From an uncultured Clostridia bacterium (GTDB lineage Bacteria; Bacillota; Clostridia; Oscillospirales; Acutalibacteraceae): 39,646 nucleotides of DNA. The translations under genes were made by a program, and so were the position numbers. The notes under the pieces were generated by a model, which had not been told where the DNA came from, searched no databases, and saw only the letters and a program-made list of their open reading frames with translations. Location of the stretch: NCBI GenBank assembly GCA_946183365.1, contig CAMHAH010000025.1:1-39646 (forward strand). The letters run 5' to 3'. How positions within the stretch are numbered: the first letter of the stretch is position 1; each line of letters begins with the position of its first letter. Positions 35,554 to 39,646 of the stretch are shown piece after piece.

Positions 35554-36009
35554 ATGTTAGCAATCGGAACAAAAGCACCGGAATTCACCCTGCCCGATCA
35601 GAACGGCGAGATGAAGTCGCTCTCGGATTATAAGGGGCAGAAGGTCATTCTGTATTTCTACCCTAAGGATATGACCTCGGGCTGTACGAAGCAGGCGTGC
35701 GCCTTCTCAGAACTGTATCCGCAGTTTCGCGAGAAGGGCGCGGTCGTCCTCGGCGTGAGCAAGGACTCGGTCGCGTCGCACAAGCGATTTGAAGAGAAGT
35801 ACGGTCTGCCGTTTGTGCTCCTGTCGGATACCGAGAGGACTGTGATCGAAGCGTACGACGTCTGGAAGGAAAAGAAGCTCTACGGCAAGGTTAGTTACGG
35901 CGTGGTGCGCACCACCTACCTGATCGATGAGGACGGTGTGATCGAAAGAGCCTTTGACAAGGTCAAGGCGGCGGACAATCCCGCCCAGATGCTGGGTGCT
36001 TTGGAATGA
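35554..36009 (+). CDS. bcp: Thioredoxin-dependent peroxiredoxin (BCP/PrxQ type)
   Basis: The start at ATG 35554 has GGAGGG upstream. The product is 151 residues. TSGCTKQAC holds the peroxidatic Cys (about 44) and a resolving Cys five residues later (about 49), the PrxQ pattern. FYPKDMTSG is the conserved active-site strand. The enzyme reduces hydrogen peroxide and alkyl hydroperoxides with thioredoxin. It heads a tight operon with yaaA (4-bp overlap). Confidence 0.95.
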   Translation: MLAIGTKAPEFTLPDQNGEMKSLSDYKGQKVILYFYPKDMTSGCTKQACAFSELYPQFREKGAVVLGVSKDSVASHKRFEEKYGLPFVLLSDTERTVIEAYDVWKEKKLYGKVSYGVVRTTYLIDEDGVIERAFDKVKAADNPAQMLGALE

Positions 36010-36764
36010 GGATGATCATAGCCCCGGCGAAGCAGATGAAGGTCGATACCGATACTTTTCCTTGCCCCGATCTGCCGGTATTTCTCGACAGAGCGGAACT
36101 GCTCAAAGATCATCTGAACAGTCTCAGCTTTGAGGAGCAGAAAAAGCTCTGGGCTTGCAATGACAAGATCGCGGCTGAGAATCACGAACGGTTCGCGCAC
36201 ATGGATCTGCGGCATAACCTGACCCCCGCGCTGCTCGCCTATGACGGTATCCAGTACACCTATATGGCGCCGTCGGTTTTTGAGAGCGCTTACTTCGGTT
36301 ATGTGCAGGAGCATCTGCGGATCTTATCGGGCTTTTACGGTGTGCTCAAGCCGATGGACGGCGTTGTCCCTTACCGCTTGGAGATGCAGGCGAAAGCGAC
36401 GCCCATCGGCTGTAAAAACCTTTATGAGTTTTGGGGCGACTCATTATACCGCGAGGTGATTCCCGATGACAGGATCATCATCAATCTTGCGTCAAAAGAG
36501 TATTCAAAGTGTATCGAGAAATATCTGCAGCCGCAGGACAGGTATATTACCTTCGTGTTCGGCGATCTGATCGGCGGCAGGGTCGTGACCAAAGGGGTGT
36601 ACGCAAAGATGGCGCGCGGTGAGATGGTGCGCTATGCGGCTGAGATCAACGCTGTTCAGCCCGAGCAGCTCAAGTCCTTCGCCATCGGTCATTACCGTTT
36701 TGATGAATCTCGCTCCACCGATACCGAGTATGTCTTTATTCGTGAAACGGAGGACGAGCGATGA
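36006..36764 (+). CDS. yaaA: Peroxide stress protein YaaA (DUF328)
   Basis: The 252-residue protein starts MRMIIAPAKQM, the usual YaaA opening (ISPAKxL), and has LTPALLAYDGIQYTYM and YVQEHLRILSGFYGVLKP in the middle, with IINLASKEYSK later. In E. coli YaaA lowers free iron under hydrogen peroxide stress and binds DNA. The coupling to a peroxiredoxin (ATGA overlap) supports a peroxide role here as well. Confidence 0.93.
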   Translation: MRMIIAPAKQMKVDTDTFPCPDLPVFLDRAELLKDHLNSLSFEEQKKLWACNDKIAAENHERFAHMDLRHNLTPALLAYDGIQYTYMAPSVFESAYFGYVQEHLRILSGFYGVLKPMDGVVPYRLEMQAKATPIGCKNLYEFWGDSLYREVIPDDRIIINLASKEYSKCIEKYLQPQDRYITFVFGDLIGGRVVTKGVYAKMARGEMVRYAAEINAVQPEQLKSFAIGHYRFDESRSTDTEYVFIRETEDER

Positions 36765-37891
36765 AGCTGGTATTTGCCTCGGACAGCTTCAAGGGAAGCC
36801 TGTCGAGCAAGAGGACGGCGGAGCTGTTGACGAGAGCCGCGCGGGAAGTGTTCGGCGCGTGCGAGTGTATCGGCGTGCCGATAGCGGACGGCGGTGAGGG
36901 GACTGTTGACGCGGTGATCGAAGCGTTGAAAGGCGAAAAATCCATCGCAACCGTCCATGATCCCTTGATGAACCGCATACAGGCGAGTTACGGCATCGCA
37001 GGCGACAGAGCGATTATTGAGATGGCGGCGGCGTCGGGCTTGACGCTTGTTCCCGATCATCTACGCGATCCTCTGAATACGACCACTTACGGCACGGGCG
37101 AACTAATCCTTGACGCGCTCGACCGCGGCTGTCGGGAGCTGTATATTGCGATCGGCGGTTCGGCGACCAACGACGGCGGTATGGGCTGTCTGCGTGCTCT
37201 CGGCGCGAGATTTCTCGATAAGGACGGCAACGAGCTGAGCGGTTGCGGAAAGGATTTAGCAGAAGTTTCAACCATTGACCTTGCATATTTGGACAGCCGA
37301 TTATCTGACACGTCCGTCACCGTTCTCTGTGATGTGAAGAATCCGCTTTGCGGCGAGAACGGCGCGACCTATACCTTTGCCAAACAAAAAGGAGCAACTC
37401 TTGAAACGCTGGAGCTGCTCGAAAACGGTATGCAGAACTACCACGATGTGATAAAGCACCGATTCGGTATTGACTGCGACTTGATCGAAGGCGCGGGCGC
37501 GGCAGGCGGATTAGGCGCGGCGCTGAAAGTTTTTCTGAACGCAGCCATGCAGTCGGGCATCGAGACGGTATTCGATCTAATCGGTTTTGATGAACTGCTC
37601 GACGGCGCTGATTTGGTCGTGACAGGGGAGGGCAGAGCGGATTCGCAGTCGGTGTGCGGCAAAGTGATGCAGGGCGTTGCTTTGCGCGCAAAGGCGAGAG
37701 AAATCCCCGTATACGGCTTGTGCGGATCGCTCGGCGACGGCGCGGAGCTGCTCTATGACTGCGGCGTTACCTCGCTGTATTCGCTTGTCGACGAAAACAC
37801 GAGCGTTGAGGAAGCAATGACAAACGCCGAGGAAGTTTACTATCACGCGGCTGTTCGTATGTTCAGCGAGATAAAGAGGGAAAAACGATGA
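36761..37891 (+). CDS. Glycerate kinase
   Basis: The 376-residue protein of the glycerate kinase I family phosphorylates glycerate (usually to 2-phosphoglycerate). It starts KLVFASDSFKGSLSS and has PIADGGEGTVDA, AIGGSATNDGGMG and VVTGEGRADSQS, all family landmarks. It is coupled to yaaA and to nnrE by 4-bp overlaps. Why a central-carbon kinase shares an operon with peroxide proteins is not obvious; metabolite repair is one link. Confidence 0.93.
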   Translation: MKLVFASDSFKGSLSSKRTAELLTRAAREVFGACECIGVPIADGGEGTVDAVIEALKGEKSIATVHDPLMNRIQASYGIAGDRAIIEMAAASGLTLVPDHLRDPLNTTTYGTGELILDALDRGCRELYIAIGGSATNDGGMGCLRALGARFLDKDGNELSGCGKDLAEVSTIDLAYLDSRLSDTSVTVLCDVKNPLCGENGATYTFAKQKGATLETLELLENGMQNYHDVIKHRFGIDCDLIEGAGAAGGLGAALKVFLNAAMQSGIETVFDLIGFDELLDGADLVVTGEGRADSQSVCGKVMQGVALRAKAREIPVYGLCGSLGDGAELLYDCGVTSLYSLVDENTSVEEAMTNAEEVYYHAAVRMFSEIKREKR

Positions 37892-38619
37892 AAGCTTTGG
37901 ATTGTATTTCGGTCGAGAATATGCGCGAGAGCGACCGTATGACGATCGAGAAAGTTGTGTCGGGGCGTACGCTGATGTACCGTGCCGCGATGGGCGTTTT
38001 TCGCGCGGTGAACTGGCACGGCGAGATCGTGATCGCGGTCGGCGGCGGCAACAACGGCGGCGACGGTTACGCGCTGGCGTGTATCTTAAAGCGCAACAAT
38101 TACACCTGCCGTATTGTCAAACTCAGCGAGAAGCTGACCGACGACAGCGGGTTCTATGCAAAATGGGCTGAGTCACTTGGCGTACCTTGTGAAGCGTATG
38201 CGAGCGGAGCGTTTGCCGACGCCGACATCATCGTTGACTGTCTGCTCGGTACAGGTTTTCAGGGCACTCTTCGTGAGCCATGGCTGAGCGCGGTGCAGGA
38301 GATCAACAGCAGTAACGCCGAGGTCGTCAGTGTGGACATCAACAGCGGAATGAACGGCGATACAGGTGAGGCGGAAACTGCCGTACAGTCGGATATCACG
38401 GTCACGATCGGCTATGTCAAGCGCGGTCTGGTGTCACCGAACGCCGCAAGATATATGAAGAGGCTGGTCGTCGCGGATATCGGCATCGTCCTCGCAAAAG
38501 CGGAAGATAAGATCGTCACTGTTGTCGCAGATACACAGCTTGATGATGGTTGTATCCCCGCACCCGATTACCTAACAATGGAGCCGATCGACGTCAGCCT
38601 CGAAGAATTGCCAAATTGA
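37888..38619 (+). CDS. nnrE: NAD(P)H-hydrate epimerase
   Basis: The 243-residue YjeF_N-domain protein interconverts R- and S-forms of damaged NAD(P)H hydrate. VGGGNNGGDGYALA near 50 is the Rossmann nucleotide loop, and DCLLGTGFQG and SVDINSGMNGDTG hold the catalytic Asp and K+-site residues. The dehydratase half (NnrD) is absent and not in the window, so it must act with an enzyme coded elsewhere. It is the last gene of the four-gene operon. Confidence 0.93.
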   Translation: MKALDCISVENMRESDRMTIEKVVSGRTLMYRAAMGVFRAVNWHGEIVIAVGGGNNGGDGYALACILKRNNYTCRIVKLSEKLTDDSGFYAKWAESLGVPCEAYASGAFADADIIVDCLLGTGFQGTLREPWLSAVQEINSSNAEVVSVDINSGMNGDTGEAETAVQSDITVTIGYVKRGLVSPNAARYMKRLVVADIGIVLAKAEDKIVTVVADTQLDDGCIPAPDYLTMEPIDVSLEELPN

Positions 38620-38632
38620 ATAGCATAATAAC

Positions 38633-38674
38633 AAAACCGCATGGATAAGCCGATCAGCCTGTCCATGCGGTTTT
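38633..38674. terminator. Bidirectional terminator after nnrE
   Basis: The arms AAAACCGCATGGA and TCCATGCGGTTTT form a 13-bp stem with T tracts on both strands. It serves nnrE and the minus-strand XRE gene; it resembles, but is not identical to, the tRNA-Pro terminators. Confidence 0.85.
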
Positions 38675-38702
38675 CTGCATAAAAGATGCCCTTGTCCTCT
38701 GA

Positions 38703-38951
38703 TTATTCCTCGTTATCTTCAAACGAAAAGTCGTTCAGCTCCTTGAAGTCGAGGAACTCGGCGAGGGTCATGTTCAGCGCACTTGCCATCTTGTGGAGGT
38801 TCACCACGCCGGGATTGCACGTCCTGCCGTTGACGATATTGTCGATGGACGACTGTCGTACGTTGCTCATCTTGGCAAGCTGATTGATCGAGATCCCGCG
38901 CTTCTTGCATAGGCTGCGGATGCGCTTTGCGTAGATTTCACCATAGTTCAT
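38703..38951 (-). CDS. XRE-family HTH regulator
   Basis: The start at 38951 (GGGGTG upstream) gives 82 residues; an upstream ATG at 38972 is less likely. The Cro/CI-type HTH has INQLAKMSNVRQSSIDNIVNG, followed by PGVVNLHKMASALNMTLAEF and an acidic tail. It is divergent from the SLOG-type gene, with TATAGGT operators between, and probably represses one or both. Confidence 0.88.
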   Translation of the reverse strand: MNYGEIYAKRIRSLCKKRGISINQLAKMSNVRQSSIDNIVNGRTCNPGVVNLHKMASALNMTLAEFLDFKELNDFSFEDNEE

Positions 38952-39023
38952 AGGAACACCCCATAATATCATGATTACCCAAATTCGATTAATGTAATGA
39001 TAATATGAGATTTTTGCATATTT

Positions 39024-39081
39024 ACCTAAATATAGGTTGACAATATAAATAATCTTCGCTACACTTTACTTGAATATAGGT
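39024..39081 (+). promoter_or_regulatory. Promoter flanked by two XRE-type operators
   Basis: TTGACA (39037-39042), 17 bp, TACACT (39060-39065). ACCTAAATATAGGT (39024-39037) abuts the -35 and a similar ACTTGAATATAGGT (39068-39081) follows the -10; both keep the TATAGGT half. A third, weaker ACCCAAATTCG lies at 38979-38989. A 10-bp inverted pair TTCGCTACAC/GTGTAGCGAA (39055-39064, 39089-39098) spans the -10 and the start codon. Confidence 0.7.
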
Positions 39082-39097
39082 AATAGAGGTGTAGCGA

Positions 39098-39520
39098 ATG
39101 GTATCGTGTACATTCTTCGGACACCGTGATTGTCCGAGCAGTATCAAAGAGAAGTTGCATGAGGAGATAGAGCGGCTGATTAGTCATCATCGTGTCAATA
39201 CCTTTTACGTCGGCACGCAGGGCAACTTTGACCGCATGGCGTATGCGGCTCTGGTTGAACTTCGCAAACGGTATCAGCATATCAAAACCTACCGTGTTCT
39301 CGCCTATATGCCGAAGCCGGGTGATAATGACACAGCCGACACCATCGTCCCGGAGGGGATAGAGAATGCTCACCCTCGCTACGCCATCGTTTACCAAAAC
39401 AATTGGATGATCGACCACAGCGATTATGTGATCGCCTATGTGACGCACACCTTTGGTGGCGCGTATCAGGCGGTTGAGAGAGCAAAGAAAAAAGGGAAGA
39501 TAACGATACAGATAAGATGA
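39098..39520 (+). CDS. SLOG-type (YspA/DUF1273-like) Rossmann protein
   Basis: The 140-residue protein starts MVSCTFFGHRDCP, the GHR(D) motif of the SLOG/DUF1273 group of nucleotide-binding Rossmann folds. FYVGTQGNFDRMAY and THTFGGAYQAVERAKKKGK are further family features (the latter near the C-terminal nucleotide site). SLOG proteins are often linked to nucleotide signals in conflict or phage-defence systems. The start follows AGAGG, and the promoter has paired operators for the divergent XRE regulator, a switch-like arrangement. Confidence 0.85.
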   Translation: MVSCTFFGHRDCPSSIKEKLHEEIERLISHHRVNTFYVGTQGNFDRMAYAALVELRKRYQHIKTYRVLAYMPKPGDNDTADTIVPEGIENAHPRYAIVYQNNWMIDHSDYVIAYVTHTFGGAYQAVERAKKKGKITIQIR

Positions 39521-39530
39521 TTATAGCAAG

Positions 39531-39559
39531 CGCAAGTATTCGGTAGATACTTGCGTTTA
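39531..39559 (+). terminator. Terminator after SLOG gene
   Basis: The arms CGCAAGTAT and ATACTTGCG form a 9-bp stem followed by TTTACTTTT. After it to 39646 no gene can be supported. Confidence 0.75.
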
Positions 39560-39646
39560 CTTTTACAATCAGCGAAAAAAGTTTTCAAGCAGGCCTTGAG
39601 TGTAAAAGAGAAATATAGAGGGTAGGAGAGAAAGGCATCATAGAGA

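Noticed and set aside
39055..39098. RNA hairpin hiding the SLOG start codon
   Set aside because: The left arm overlaps the -10 and would not be in the transcript, so the inverted repeat can act only as DNA.

Overview
This window looks like chromosomal DNA of an anaerobic gut-type Firmicute, most likely a Ruminococcus-like member of the Oscillospirales/Clostridia. I infer this from the T-box-controlled trp operon in Bacillota style, GGAGG ribosome sites, 4-bp ATGA gene overlaps, rubredoxin and ferredoxin proteins, and a MATE-HATPase remnant. No genus-defining RNA gene is present, so the genus is not proven.

Layout. (1) 1-9642: a minus-strand condensation-like acyltransferase, then a plus-strand run of a VTT-PlsC-zinc ribbon fusion, a YfcC-type carrier, and a MacB/FtsX-type ABC pair with a very large coiled-coil permease. 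(2) 9643-18760: an accessory zone rich in damaged genes: a frameshifted HTH-repeat protein, a CotH surface protein with a nonsense codon plus a frameshift, a truncated MATE-HATPase gene, one apparently intact secreted GH3/NagZ enzyme, and a coiled-coil/repeat protein broken at a run of seven A. (3) 18760-24030: a mosaic of tRNA-Pro 3' halves, terminators, a ~240-bp repeated end module, an acyltransferase with a structured leader, an AAA-ATPase/PD-(D/E)XK protein with 11-bp iterons, and gene remnants. (4) 24100-25540: a PNPOx-fold flavoprotein and an MBL-rubredoxin fusion. (5) 25730-32519: a complete trpEGDCFBA operon behind a promoter and a T-box with a UGG (Trp) specifier. (6) 32520-39646: small regulons: a Crp/Fnr regulator divergent from a ferredoxin around a 16-bp palindrome, an HD protein, a peroxiredoxin-YaaA-glycerate kinase-NnrE operon, and an XRE regulator divergent from a SLOG-type protein.

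The most unusual signal is the repeated module at 51-290, 18917-19140 and 21422-21640. Read on the minus strand, each is or was a strong promoter followed at once by an intrinsic-terminator-like hairpin, then ~130 bp of shared sequence. Copies 2 and 3 end exactly at nucleotide 32 of a 45-nt tRNA-Pro(UGG) 3' half. Each module lies just 3' of a different minus-strand gene (acyltransferase, acyltransferase, AAA-ATPase). The hairpin covaries between copies 1 and 3, and in copy 2 promoter and upper hairpin have decayed together. This suggests a family of integrative units attached at the tRNA-Pro anticodon loop and carrying a tiny RNA or an insulating promoter-terminator. No recombinase gene lies in the window, so mechanism and mobility are inference.
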